From: Bubalus kerabau
Lineage: Eukaryota > Chordata > Mammalia > Artiodactyla > Bovidae
Assembly: GCF_029407905.1 (NCBI RefSeq)
Contig: NC_073628.1
Coordinates: 21,977,501 to 22,041,500 of the forward strand
Direction: 5' to 3'
DNA length: 64,000 nt
In this document: positions 11,955 to 22,985 of the stretch, piece after piece
How the letters are laid out: every line of letters starts with the position of its first letter
How positions within the stretch are numbered: the stretch's first letter is position 1
Made by a program: the position numbers and the translations under genes
Notes under the pieces: generated by a model
Database searches by the model: none
What the model was told of the DNA's origin: nothing
Seen by the model: the letters and a program-made list of their open reading frames with translations, nothing else

Positions 11955-12165
11955 CTGTGAAGTCAGACAGAGGCCCAGATTCGAATCCTGGCTCAGCCCC
12001 TTGATAGATAAGCTGACCCTTGGCCATATATATTTAACCTCTCCAAGCCCCACATCCTCATCTGTGCAATCGGATGACCATGGTACCTCCTCAGAAGACT
12101 GGTGTAAGAATTAAAGGAGATAATTTATATAGAGTGCTTAACACCATGCCTGGCAATACATTTTC
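11955..12165 (+). repeat. MIR SINE, near full length
   Basis: TGAAGTCAGACAGAGGCCCA, TTCGAATCCTGGCTC, CCTCATCTGTGCAAT, TAAAGGAGATAATTTATATA and ATGCCTGGCA in MIR order. Confidence 0.85.
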
Positions 12166-12209
12166 GCTGTTTTTGTCACACTGCCCCGGGGGTCCCCAGG
12201 GTTGTGGAG

Positions 12210-12806
12210 CCTCACCTTCTGAATCTCACACCCAGCGACTTGCTGACACCGTGGTAACAGGGTAGAGAGAAATCCCTCTTTCTGATCTTCAGAGTATTTG
12301 CTGAAGAGTGCAGCAGGAGGCGTCCGCAGAAGTCCGGAAAGAACCTGCTGTGGTCGTCAGAGGCTGCCCGAGGAGAAATCGTGAGCGTGCCCTCCCTGGA
12401 GATTTCGAAGCAAGTTCTGACCTTCGTGAGACCGTTGAATGGCTGTTCTGCCAGGCGGCAGGGGAGTGAACACACGCGCTTCTCCTGGCTGGACCCCGGC
12501 CACTTCCGCTCGGTGGTCAGGCAGCACAGCACGAAGCCTGGAGAGGCGGTGGAGACGGATGAGAAACCGCAGGTGGAGGCCCTCAGTCACGCCTATGCAA
12601 GGCCTGGAAGCGGAAACAGGGTAGACAGAGCTCTCCTCAAATGTGAAGACTCCGCTGGTGGTGAGAACGTCCTCTCGGGACGGAGGAAAGGCGGGAGAGG
12701 GGCCCTGATGGCCCTTCTGCCGATTTTTCCGGTGTGAATATTCCCACCGTGGCCGACGTGACGCTTGCCTGTGTGGCATCGTGAAACACTGTTGTCAGTG
12801 AAAAAA
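12210..12806. other. CpG-dense unexplained block
   Basis: My hand count gives about 34 CpGs in 12317-12780, far above the surrounding intron. No recognised repeat or gene family. A plus-strand frame is open to a stop at 12737 but has no ATG start (it opens from GTG at 12381). A minus-strand frame is open at 12357-12779. It adjoins the LTR that follows and could be a remnant of the ERV interior, a CpG-rich retrocopy, or a regulatory CpG island. Confidence 0.6.
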
Positions 12807-13275
12807 TGTTGCCTGCCGTACTGGTAAATGAACGATGTTGCAGGCGGCAGCCTCCCGCTTTGGTGAGCCCTGAGGATCTCAGGACGGAAACAGGATGCCC
12901 GCCATCAAGCAGTCAGTCACCACCCCTGACCATGCACCCTGGGGGTACTGGGATGAGAAAGCTCAGGATGTTGGTTCCAGATAGCTGAGGTGCATATCAA
13001 AGGAATGAGCCAGACTCTTGTATCTCCCCATAATTTAGCAGAAAAATGCTAAATTGCTTAACTTGAGATGGCTGGTTTTCTTTAATTGACTGTCATCTTT
13101 TGATGTTCAGAATACCTGGTCTTTTTTGCAAAAACACCTATATATATCCTGGTCCCTCCCTTACCTCTGTCAGAACTATCTTAGAGGTTGCATCCCAGGC
13201 TTAAATCCTCAGTTTTGTCTGGCAAATAAAACATAATTCTCAGCTTTTAGTTGTGCATTTTTTTTTCAGTCGACA
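12807..13275 (+). mobile_element. ERV LTR (BTLTR1-like), solo or 3' LTR
   Basis: The terminus TTTTTTTTCAGTCGACA ends at 13275, a TATA box TATATATA at 13139-13148 and AATAAA at 13225-13230, in the order expected of U3-R-U5. The start is either TGTTGCCTGCC (12807, preceded by an A run) or TGTTGCAGGCGG (12836). No viral coding region is recognisable and no matching TSD was found. Confidence 0.8.
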
Positions 13276-13279
13276 CAGT

Positions 13280-14180
13280 GCTGGGAAAAGATACCCAAGC
13301 CCGTGCTAGGTCCCAGATCCGCAGGACAGGCCAGGGGACTGTGGGATCCCTGGGCTTCAGTCCCACCTGAGTCCTTGTGAAGAACAGGCTGGGGCAGCTT
13401 GCCCTGAAGGCAAGTTTGTCCTTCTACTGAGTTGCCACCTACCTCCCTATAACCTGCACCCTGTCCGACCTCTCCCCAAAGTCCTGTGGTCAGTCTGGCC
13501 TCTCCTCCCTGCCCAACCAGGATCCTCACCTGGGCCCCTTGTGGCCAGTCTTCCAGACCCTAGCCAGCCAGGCACCATCCTCCAGGTGCTCCCAGCTTTG
13601 TCTACATGCCTCTTAAATAAGGGTTTACAGGGCTGGGCACCACCCTCCCTGTGTTCTGAGAGGGGCAGAACCTTCCATCCCTTGCTTAAACTAGACATGT
13701 CATGAAAGGCTTTTTATCTGGATCTATATGGGTATTTGTTCTGACTCCTTGCCTAGTTTCTAAGACTCTGAGAGTCTGTCTTAACCTTCTCCCTCCACCG
13801 CCCAGTGCCTAGTATGTGCCCTGTGCTTGCTCTGCAGTTACTTGCACTTGCTGGCGAGGTTGGCAATGACTGCCTTCAGGCCTTTGGCTCTTCTGATTCT
13901 GCACAATACCAGCCTGGAATCTACACTACCACGCCAGCCAGGGGTGACACCCCCATCAGGACCGCCACCACCCAGCCGTTTCCCCCAAGAGCTGAGCGCA
14001 GCAGCCCCCTGAGCTGCTATGAGCATTAGCTTTACAACAGTTTGGAAGCCTTGATTCAAACTACAGAACCAGAGCCCTCAGGCAAACAAACCTCCATCCT
14101 AGAGAATTTCATTCCTGTCCTGACTTATAGCACACCTCTTCCCTTTATAACAGCACGTCATGTTATTGTTCTAACTTCCG
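13280..14180. other. Unique intronic sequence
   Basis: Pyrimidine-rich, no recognised repeat or coding signature. Confidence 0.5.
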
Positions 14181-14184
14181 TGTG

Positions 14185-14400
14185 TTAGGCACTTACAATG
14201 TGCCCAGCTTTGGTTGCGCACCTTTGGACAGGTAATAGGGACACCCACCTCTCCTTACCTCACAACTTTCTGCCTCAATTACCTCCACTTGTCATCACAG
14301 CCCAGGAGGTCTCCCTTTCATAAACTTAGGAGACGATGAAGGGGCAGCCTCAGATTAAGAGCCAAGTGGCGGTGGGAGGGCCGCACTACAGTGTGAGAAG
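14185..14400 (-). repeat. MIR fragment, diverged
   Basis: GTTAGGCACTTACAATGTGC followed by CCTCACAACTTTCTGCC resembles reversed MIR. Confidence 0.45.
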
Positions 14401-15414
14401 TCCCATGGGCCGTGGGGTCAATGGTGCAACGTTCCTGTGTCAACCCCCCTTGGTCTCAGGATCCTGGAGAGGAGGACCTGGCTGTCCTGTCCAAAGTTTA
14501 TAAGCCAGGACTTCCTACTCACCAGGCCCTGGGCTTAAAGACCTCTGCGTGTCTAAGACCAGGTTACAGCACTGGGTCCTCCAGCCAGAGAACCTTCTCC
14601 AGACTAACCAGAGATATCAATATAAGTCCTCCTGCAGGCAGGACCGGCCACCAGACTCCTTCCCATGGCTGCTGTCTTCTGTGGACTGGCCAGAGGCTGA
14701 ATCAAGGTCCATGATTGTTTCCAGTGGGCATCGGAGGCATCATGGATCCCACCGCCCACATGCCCAGACACCTCTGAGCTTCATTGCTCCCAAACAGAGC
14801 AGGAGAGGTTCAGGTCATTCCTGGAACCACCCATGCCTGCTCCCAGAAGTAGTAAAGAGCCCACAGGTGACCCAACCAGCAGTTTGGGGGGGGGTGGGCA
14901 GGTGGTGAATAAATCCCACTTTCCCTTCAAGGGAGATTTGTTTAGGTGTCAGCTAGTCTGGAACTCCTTCCCATCGTCCCATCCACCATGATAGGCAAGC
15001 CTGTGTCTTCCTCTCCCTCTCTCACACCATCTCAGCACCCTCGTCCTCTGTCCTGGCGGGGTTGTCAGGTTCATGGCCCCAAAAGGGGTCACCTCTCTGG
15101 GGCTTGGCTATCAATGTGTGCAGAGCTCACCCAGCCCCATGGCATGCCTATTAGCAATCAGTCTCCTGCTGGGCCGGCCTTGCGGTAAATAAACTTTCAT
15201 GTTCTTATTAAGTGATGGCTGGTGGTTTGGAATCGCTACCCTGGATCTGTTTGAGGTTGATTCCTTAATCAAAGCTCTCAGGCTCTCCTCCGCCCCCTCA
15301 CCGCTGAAAGGTTATCATTAAAGAGAAAAAAGGCTCTTTGATTTCTGTTGCTGGGCCTGCCAACTTGGATCTGGGGCTCCGGGTGAGGTGGAGGGGATGC
15401 TTGGTTTTACCCCC
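14401..15414. other. Unique intronic sequence
   Basis: No repeat recognised. G-run at 14886-14898. Repeat-poor AT-richer piece at 15185-15350. Confidence 0.5.
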
Positions 15415-15590
15415 AAGCCTTGTGTTCAAATCTCATCTCTTCCAGCAGCAGCTGGGTGAGATAGGGCAAGTCATGGTGTCTCTCTGGTCCTCGGCATCCT
15501 TCTTGAGGGTGGTCTCAGGTGTGGTGAGCTTGTGTCTGACAGGTTGCTAAGCCTGCCAAGTGCTGTGAGTGAGTTAGTCCTAATACCCAG
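15415..15590 (+). repeat. MIR SINE, diverged
   Basis: TTCAAATCTCATCTCTTCCA, GATAGGGCAAGTCATGGTGT and CTCTGGTCCTCGGC match MIR plus. Confidence 0.6.
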
Positions 15591-15867
15591 TCACAGGCTC
15601 ATTCTCAGACCCACATTCAAGACCCTCAGGGTCAAGGGCTTCCATGGAGCTTCCTGGAAACAGCGGGCCTTCCCTAAGGCGCCTTGGACAAGAACAGGGG
15701 GTTAGAACCAGCCCGCGGCATTCACCCTAATCCTCTCCCAGAGGTACCCCCGGCAAGAGCTCAGCCCCTGGACTCCCCCATTCTGCTTTTTCACCTCTCC
15801 CCCCTTCTTATCTACATCTGTGCTTTTTGAAGGCAAGAGAAACATGGAGCTAGCGCCTCCATGTAGC

Positions 15868-15901
15868 TGGATAAATAATTACTAAATAAATAAATAAAAG
15901 T
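15868..15901. repeat. (TAAA)n simple repeat
   Basis: TAAATAATTACTAAATAAAT followed by AAATAAAAG. Confidence 0.8.
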
Positions 15902-16467
15902 AAACAAAGAAAGCCTCCAATGAGCTTGAATTGCTGCCGTGCTGAGAAGTAACTGGCAGACTCGATTTAATTATAAGATTCAGAGTTGTAATGGGGTGTC
16001 GGGGGCTCCAGGAGGATTTCAGTAATGGGAGGACAGCAGGGTTTCCTGCCTTCCCCACTGGCTCCTCTCCGAACCTCACCATCCACTTTCCTGCCTTGCT
16101 GGGTGGGCGGGAAGCTTGGCACTGTTGTGGGGGGTGAGATCTGGCCAACCCCAGGCCTCTGCTGCTCACAAGCCTCACCTCCCAAGATGCTCCAAGCCAC
16201 AATGCGCTGGTGGGCAGGCCCGGGTAGGGAAGTGTGGATGGAGGGGCAGAGCCTGGAGGAAGACACACTCCCCCACACCCGTGCCTCCTCTGCCCCAGGG
16301 AAAGGGTGCAGCTTCTGGGTGGGTGCAGCCCTGGCAGCCAGGCATGGCATGCTGACCAGACTGTCAACAGGCATGGTGGCTGTCCTGGCCTGGCCTCCCT
16401 CCTGTACTGCTTTTCTACCCAGAATGTGGAGGAAGCGGAAGCCTGGTCTACTCCCTTCCATCCCATT
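15902..16467. other. Unique intronic sequence
   Basis: Open frames of about 160-194 codons on both strands here overlap each other and resemble no protein. The 3' one runs into the SINE that follows, so they are taken as chance. Confidence 0.55.
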
Positions 16468-16677
16468 CTTGTGTGCTCAATCTCTCGGTTGTGTCCAGCT
16501 CCGCAACCCTATGGACTGTAGCCCACCAGGCTCCTCTATCCATGAGGTTTCCCAGGCAAGCATACTGGAGTGGGTTGCCATTTCCTACTCCAGGGGATCT
16601 TCCTGAGCCAGGGGTTAAACCCGGGTCTCCTGCATTGGCAGGCAGCTTCTTTACCACTGAGCCACCGGGAAGCCCAT
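16468..16677 (-). mobile_element. Bov-tA SINE
   Basis: GTGTGCTCAATCTCTCGGTT, CACCAGGCTCCTCTATCC and a CTTTACCACTGAGCCACCGG head end: reversed Bov-tA. Confidence 0.92.
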
Positions 16678-17285
16678 CCCAAGTACCCTGAAAGACCCAT
16701 ACTCCCCACTGTCCCAGGACACCTTTCCCTTCTTCCCACCCTCTTCCCTGGTGCCAGGTTAGAACAAACATCTCCCTCCACCCCTGCCATGACCAGTGGC
16801 CTGGGGACAAAGGCTGGCCATTCCCGCCTGATTCCAGTGAGAAATTCTTTAAAGCCAGTTCACCGCCCTTATGGGACCCTCTTGGTTCATCCTCAGCCTT
16901 CATGATTTCATTTGGGCTGTAAATGGGTGACAGGAAGGTTTGTAAGCACAAAGCTAAACAGCGGCAAGGCTCCCGCTGCTCCCCCTCCCCCATTCCCACC
17001 CCTCCATACTTCCCTGCCCTACCCCTCACCCCCACCCTGCCTCCCTGCAGGCTACCCTTCCTTCTCCAGGCCTGGACTTGCCAGGGCCCTAACTCCCACG
17101 AGGGCTTCTCAGAACCCCCTGACTTCTTAGAAGTGCTGACCTAATTCACCAGCACCCTCTAGACACACATGGTCCCCTTCCTCTGGCTGTGGTCTCTGCA
17201 GGTCACCTGGGCTCTGTGTGCAGCATCCAGGCTGTGTTCCTAGCAGAAGAGTGCAGCCTGGGCCCTGGGGTCAAATGGGCCTGGG
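16678..17285. other. Unique intronic sequence
   Basis: C-rich stretch at 16975-17050; no coding signature. Confidence 0.5.
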
Positions 17286-17303
17286 ATTGTGTGTGTGTGT
17301 GTT
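17286..17303. repeat. (TG)n short microsatellite
   Basis: TTGTGTGTGTGTGTGTTTG. Confidence 0.8.
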
Positions 17304-17321
17304 TGCAGATGATTTTTATTT

Positions 17322-17650
17322 TCTTCTCTATATTTATTTATTTTTAACTAGAGGGTAATTGCTTTACATTGTTGTGTTGGTTTCTGCCATACAGTACCGT
17401 GTTAGTCGCTCAGTCGTGTCTGACTCTATGATTCCATGAACTGTAGCCCGCCAGGCTCCTCTGTCCGTGGAATTCTCCAGGCAAGAACATTGGAGTGGTT
17501 TGCCATTTCCTTCTTCATGAGATCTTCCTGACCCAGGGATCAAACTCGCGTCTCCTGAATTGCAGGCAGATTCTTTACCATCTGAGCCACCAAGAAAAGC
17601 CCGGGTTCTGCCATACATCAGACATAGGGATACATGTGTCCCCTCCCTCA
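17322..17650 (-). mobile_element. L1 3' UTR fragment hosting a SINE
   Basis: AACTAGAGGGTAATTGCTTT and GTTTCTGCCATACA, continuing after the nested SINE as CATAGGGATACATGTGTCCC: reversed L1 3' UTR. Confidence 0.8.
17394..17605 (-). mobile_element. Bov-tA SINE nested in L1
   Basis: TTAGTCGCTCAGTCGTGTCT through CTTTACCATCTGAGCCACC. A 12-bp exact TSD TTCTGCCATACA lies at 17382-17393 and 17606-17617. Confidence 0.97.
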
Positions 17651-17659
17651 CGAACGTCC

Positions 17660-18394
17660 TTTCCTCCCTTGGCTCCTCCACCTCCCGGTTAGGGGACTTT
17701 GGAAAATTGCCTAGCTTCTCTGAGCCCCATCCGATCAACGTGACTACGAATCTCTGTGAGTGTTAAAGCCACAAACCACGTTCATAGGCTCCTACTGGGC
17801 CCCTGCCTTCTGGCATTGGAGCTGGGCTTTAAGAGGATACAGGTGATGGGGCAGGGGCACCTGGGCATGGGGGCCCTCAGGCCTCCTGTTGCCCATAGCT
17901 TTGGTCCACGGGGACTTTGTTGGTCCCACTAGAAAACAGACAGGTGGGTTGCCCTCTTTCTGCCTGGCCTCCCGGCATGATTGACTGGCTGTACCAGGCT
18001 CAGGCTCCCCGGGGGCAGGCCACAGCTGTTGAGCATCTGGCCCCATTCAGACATTAGTCACCAACTCCCAACTTTCTCCTAGGAAAAGTCTAAAAGCCTT
18101 CCAGGCATATGGCTGTCAGCAGTCCCCGTTCCTCTCAGGATAAGTGGACTGATGACAGGCCGGGGGTGGGGGAGGGGTGGGAATGGCCTTCATGGTACAG
18201 TTTCTGTGTCATGGTCCCCCACAGCGCAATTAACCAGTGGGATTAGACATCTCAAATCAGAGGTGGCTGAGGGAACTTTGTACGTGTGATAAAACGTCCC
18301 TATAAAATTCCTCCACCAGCATTATTAAACTTTCCCCAAGCCCCTGCACCTCTCACAAAGACATAAGACATTATACTAGTAGTCCAAACACCTC
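17660..18394. other. Unique intronic sequence with G-quadruplex motif
   Basis: Repeat-free as far as I can see. Contains the four-run G motif at 18162-18181. Confidence 0.55.
18162..18181 (+). other. G-quadruplex motif
   Basis: GGGGGTGGGGGAGGGGTGGG: four G runs with single-base loops, on the KIRREL3 sense strand. Confidence 0.85.
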
Positions 18395-18595
18395 ATTTAT
18401 AATCGGGTTTTCTGGCCTCCAAACTTACTAGCTGTTTGACTCTCGAGTGACTGTTTCATATTTTGAATGATCTGTTTCGTATTATTAGGACCAATAACAG
18501 TACTCACTTAAAGAATTGTTATGATAGAAGATAAGGCGTGCCAAGTTCTCAGCCCAGGGACTAATCAATCATAAGTGTTCAGTGCATGGCCACTT
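18395..18595 (+). repeat. MIR SINE
   Basis: CTTACTAGCTGTTTGACTCT, GAATTGTTATGATAGAAGAT and CATAAGTGTTCAGT follow MIR plus. Confidence 0.65.
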
Positions 18596-19039
18596 TAATG
18601 GCACCGATGAATTAAGTGAGCCTGGTCCAGGGAGATGACACGCCAGTGGAGAGGGGCAAGGCTGAGCTGCGGCCAGCCCCTAGGGGAGGAGAGGACAGCC
18701 GGTCCCAAGACCAGTGTGCAGAGGGGTGTGGCAGACTCTGCCTACACTGGGGGCTGCTGTGATGCCCGAGTGGCCCAGAGGAAGGCCACTGCCCAAGTCA
18801 GCTGGTGACCGAGTTGGGATTCCAAGGAATTAGCCAACTGGGAGAAAGACCTCAGGCAGTAACTGAGGGTAGGGCGTGAGCCCAGCCTCAGAGAGAAAGA
18901 TAAGGAGGATGAAAACAGTCAGGGAGGGTCTCAGAGAACCAGCCAGGGGTGCCAAGACTCAGAATTGGTGAGGAGTTCTTTCTCACAGAGAAGGGAGGCC
19001 AGTGTGGAAGTCCCCAGCCATGCCCCAAGCTTCAACACT

Positions 19040-19175
19040 CACAGCTGGCAAACTTCCTTCCGCCTCTAAAATGTCCAATTCTTTATCCACAAAGACAGGA
19101 ACAGTAATGCTTAGCTTCATAACGTTGATGTGAGGGTGAAATAAGATGAGGAAAGTAAATGCCCAGGGCTGTCTT
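19040..19175 (+). repeat. MIR fragment, 3' part
   Basis: CCTCTAAAATGTCC, ACGTTGATGTGAGGGTGAAA and AAGTAAATGCCCAG resemble MIR plus. Confidence 0.5.
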
Positions 19176-19518
19176 TTTCCTGCCCGTGATGTACAGACAC
19201 AGGGCAATGAACAGAGATTTGGAGAAGCCAGAGGACTGGGGATCACATGGGCACCAGATTTCCTGCAGGCACATGGGACCTGGGGCCAGCAACAACGCAA
19301 GCAGTCATGGACCCTACAGCTAGTGATAAGGAGTCGGCTAATATGCCGTCTGCCTTGGCCACTCTGTGGTAGGGCCATGCCAGGCAGTAAATGGCATGGC
19401 TGAAGCAGTTGAGAAGTCAGGGATGGGCAAAGGGCTACCCCGAGGTTGGTCCTTGCTGTTGCAGAGAGCACAAGGGGCTTCCTATCAGATAAGGCTCTGA
19501 AGGAGCCTGACTCAGGGG

Positions 19519-19640
19519 ACTTCCCAGGCGGTCCAATGGTTAGACTCCACGCTTCCATTGCAGGGGTCATAGGTTCGATCCCTGGTCGAGGAACTAAGAG
19601 TCCACATACCACACAGCCAAAAAATAGGACCAAAGAAATG
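19519..19640 (+). mobile_element. CHR SINE
   Basis: GACTTCCCAGGCGGTCCAAT, TTCGATCCCTGGTCGAGGAA and a CACACAGCCAAAAAATA tail. Confidence 0.93.
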
Positions 19641-19789
19641 AGAATGAAGGAGCCTCGCTCCCTGCAGGAGCTAGTGAAGAAGGGCTGGTGACTGCAACAG
19701 CTTTTGGGAATTATCTCAATGATTGCCAACACTTCCTCAAAGAGGAGCCCTGGATGTAAGCTTTGTATGAAATTCTTTGTTTTTAGAAA

Positions 19790-20300
19790 TGAATTTAAGA
19801 CCACAGCTGTTTCAGATTTCTCTTATAAGAATTTAATTGGTATGTAATAGCATAGTTAATTAAATACAAATCAATAGTTTAAGGGAACTAATTGATACTT
19901 AATATGAATGGGGAGAAAAACTTAGTTCTAATATAATTAACTCATATGAAATTAGCAATGAAAGAGCAATTATGTCTTTACAACAATGTAAAGTTTATAG
20001 TGCTTTAATAAACTTAGCATTAGCAAGCAATGAGATTCAAAAATTATGAAACAGGTATTATTGGGCTATTAAACATTTATTACTTGTCCTCAAGGCCCAG
20101 AGTCATGCACTAGTCAGAATTAATAAACCTTTACTATCCCTCTCTTCAGGACTCTTTCCTAGAGAGCTTGATCAGTAAACTGTGATCTTTGCGTGATTTA
20201 CGGGCATCCTTATTGCCTGGGATGTGAGTGATTATGCTGAAAACACAACCAGGCAGACCCAATGCAGAAAGCAGTTTAGTAGAATCTCGGTGAGAACTTT
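19790..20300. other. AT-rich repeat-free block, possible conserved element
   Basis: About 500 bp without recognised repeats. The AT-rich first 300 bp hold several TAATTR homeodomain-type motifs (TTTAATTGG, AGTTAATTAA, ATATAATTAACTC). Regulatory role is inference. Confidence 0.4.
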
Positions 20301-20589
20301 CCAAACATGACACTCCAGCATCCTGCCACCCAGGGGGCCATCGCTGGGCAGAATGGCTTGTGATGAGAGAGGCCATGGGTACTGACACCCAACCCAGGCA
20401 AATGCTAGACAAGTCAGCAGCCCCCCAGGCCCTTTGAGATGACCACCCCACCCCACACAACTCCTTTTTCCTCCTCAAGACACTTACAGCAATTATTGTT
20501 GTTCATGTAGAAATAACTCCAGCTCAGCCTCGTGACACTTTTTTAGTTGAACTGCTGCTTGTCTTCGACTTGACTTTTTCACAGGCTAA

Positions 20590-20946
20590 AAGACTCTTGA
20601 GAGTCCCTTGGACTGCAAGGAGATCCAACAAGTCCATTCTAAAGGAGATCAGCCCTGGGATTTCTTTGGAAGGACTGATGCTAAAGCTGAAACTCCAGTA
20701 TTTTGGCCACCTCATGAGAAGAGCTGACTCATTGGAAAAGACTCTGATGCTGGGAGGGATTGGGGGCAGGAGGAGAAGGGGACGACAGAGGATGAGATGG
20801 CTGGATGACATCACTGACTTGATGGACGTGAGTCTGAGTGAACTCCGGGAGTTGGTGATGGACAGGGAGGCCTGGCGTGCTGCGATTCATGGGGTCGCAA
20901 AGAGTCGGACACGACTGAGCGACTGAACTGAACTGAACTGAACTGA
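20590..20946 (+). mobile_element. BovB LINE 3' end (RTE), 5' truncated
   Basis: Contains the C-terminal RT-ORF stretch (LKLQYFGHLMRRADS, LELRELVMDREAWRA-like) and the GGGTCGCAAAGAGTCGGACA end, closing with the ACTGA pentamer tail at 20925-20946. Not a functional gene. Confidence 0.95.
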
Positions 20947-20960
20947 TGTCCTACCTACAT

Positions 20961-21155
20961 CAGTGGTCCCCAGCGTTTTTGGCATGAAGGACCAGTTTCA
21001 TGGAAGACAATTTTTCCATGGGTCAGGGGGCTGGAGGGGTTGGTTTCAGGATGATTCAAGTGCATTACATGTACTGTGCTCTTTATTTCTATTATTATCA
21101 AATCAGCTCCACCTCAGATCACCAGGCATTAGATCCTGGAGGTTGGGGACCCCTG
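20961..21155. mobile_element. hAT-like miniature DNA transposon
   Basis: Terminal inverted repeats CAGTGGTCCCCAGC at the left and GTTGGGGACCCCTG at the right. Near-match 8-bp TSD (ACCTACAT / CCTTACAT). Interior AAGACAATTTTTCCATGGGT is familiar from mammalian hAT-derived repeats. 195 bp, no transposase. Confidence 0.8.
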
Positions 21156-21261
21156 CCTTACATAACCAGCCAGATTGTAATCCCATTGGGAGGAAGCTTG
21201 TGTTATGTATTTTTGTCTTGAGCATCATGCCTCTCAAGTGTTTGGGGTTAAATGTTTAAAA

Positions 21262-21525
21262 TATTGATTTAATTTGACTGTGTTGGGTCTTGGTTGCAGC
21301 ACGCTGATCTTCGACCTTTGTTACATCATGTGGGATCTTTTCTTGCGGGGCACACACTCTGCAGTTATGGCACATGGTCTTGAGAGCATGTGGGCTTCAG
21401 CAGTTGTTGTGTACAGGCTTAGTTGCTCCACAGCCTGTGGGATCTTTGTTCCTTGACCAGGGATCGAGCCCGCATCCCCTGCATTGCAAAGCAGGTTCTT
21501 AACCACTGGACCACCAGGGAGTCCT
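21262..21525 (-). mobile_element. CHR SINE, long form
   Basis: TTTGACTGTGTTGGGTCTTG start, GACCAGGGATCGAGCCCGCA and ACCACTGGACCACCAGGGAG end. Confidence 0.92.
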
Positions 21526-21529
21526 ATGG

Positions 21530-22270
21530 GTTGGGTTTGGTAGCTGCCAGTTTGTGAGTGTGCGCTGGTGGTGGACGGGTGGTGGCAGCATCATATCATC
21601 ATCACCTGATGACACGGGTGGCTGCCTGCATCACCCTCCTGCTTTGTGTGTAAATTGTCATCACGTGAATTGGTCTATAGACCACGATATTCGCTCTCCA
21701 AGGCAGTGAAGTTGCTTTAAGATGTGTTTCTTCAGATCTGAACTCATGCTCATGTGATCATCCAGGACCTGTCTACTTGGGGATCTTTCAAATACAGGAA
21801 ATCCGTAATGCACCTTTGTCATCCATAATCAGCTTCCTTTGTCAATCGCTCTTGACACACACCCCTCGCTCCCTCCAATCTCCCCACTGAAGACCCTGTG
21901 GGGTCTTCCCGTTCCCCTGCTTGAGCCTCTCTGACCCTTAGCCTACTGTCTGGGCCGAGAAACATCTCTTGAGTTGCCACTTACTCTCTGTTTCAGGCAC
22001 CTGTGGTCCCTGACCTCGCCTGCGACACCCCCGGCTGGTCTTCCCGCCTTGCTTCACTCCTCCAGCCCCGCTGACTTGTCACTGCCACACTGATCTTCAA
22101 AGATGCCACCTCACAGCTCATTGAGTCACCCTGGACAGGGCTTATCACTCCCTGAGTCACCCCTTTGGCATCTGTTTAAAAAAAAAAAAAAAAAAAAAAG
22201 GAAGACGGGAAGATTTGATCACCTCTAGACTGCAGTCTGATGTTCTGTTTCAATTTCACCCTCATCAGTG
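21530..22270. other. Unique sequence with a 22-A homopolymer
   Basis: The A run is at 22178-22199. It may be the tail of an old retrocopy lying to its left, but I see no AATAAA upstream and recognise no source gene. Confidence 0.5.
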
Positions 22271-22274
22271 GTTT

Positions 22275-22400
22275 ATTCGAGGTACTTTACACCAAGTGCT
22301 GTCTCATTGGATTTGCATATCAACCAAGTGAGGAGGGTCTTATGATCAGTATCCACATTTTGTAAATGAGAAAACTAAAACCCAAAGAAGCCCTGGGGAC
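22275..22400 (-). repeat. MIR SINE
   Basis: GGTACTTTACACCAAGTGCT, CACATTTTGTAAATGAGAAA match reversed MIR. Confidence 0.75.
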
Positions 22401-22849
22401 TGTTCAGGGCTGAAGCAAGGCTCCGGCTGGCGCTGGTGGCTTTGCAGCCCACGCGGCCCCACTGCCCCCAGGTGCTCTGCGTGACTCCCGCCAGGTCCAG
22501 CTGACGTCTTTGCCATCTGCTCTCGGCCACCATCTGGGGATCTATTTTCAGCCCCTGCTCTGCTCTCCCATGTCAAGGTGGTGGGGGCGTGGAGGCTGCG
22601 AACGTCCCCCTGAGAAGCCCAGGGTCCTTTCACCTGCTTTCTCGTCTCGGGCTGTCCTGGGAGAGCAAGAAGAGGGGGAACATATCCACCCATCGCCTCT
22701 TGCTAGGTGGGTTGCAGTGGTCACACAGCTGCTCTTCCCCGTCTGGGCTTGCCTTCTCCCAGTCGTCATCTGCATCCGTGCTAAAAGACCGTTAGAAGAT
22801 GCAAGTCTGGCCTGTCTTCTGCTAAGCACTCTGTAGAAAAAATACAGAC

Positions 22850-22985
22850 TCCAAGGCAAGGCTCACCAGGTCCCCCAGAATCTCGTCCCTGGCTCTGTCT
22901 CCTGCCTCACTTTCTCCACTCCCAAAATCTTCGCTACAGCCACACCAAACTGCCTGCCCACCACACTCTATTTCTTGTTCAGTAG
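22850..22985 (+). repeat. L2 LINE fragment
   Basis: CTCGTCCCTGGCTCTGTCTC and TTCGCTACAGCCACACCAAA follow the upstream part of the L2 3' consensus. Confidence 0.55.

Noticed and set aside
12357..12779. 140-codon minus-strand and 118-codon plus-strand frames in the CpG-dense block
   Set aside because: The plus frame lacks an ATG start and neither resembles a known protein. High CpG lowers stop frequency. The block itself is kept as a finding.
15882..16606. Overlapping frames of about 194 codons on both strands
   Set aside because: Mutually overlapping; the plus one ends in a Bov-tA SINE; no recognisable motif.
18983..19804. 273-codon minus-strand frame
   Set aside because: It runs through a CHR SINE and unique intron, with no domain, and no family similarity I recognise.
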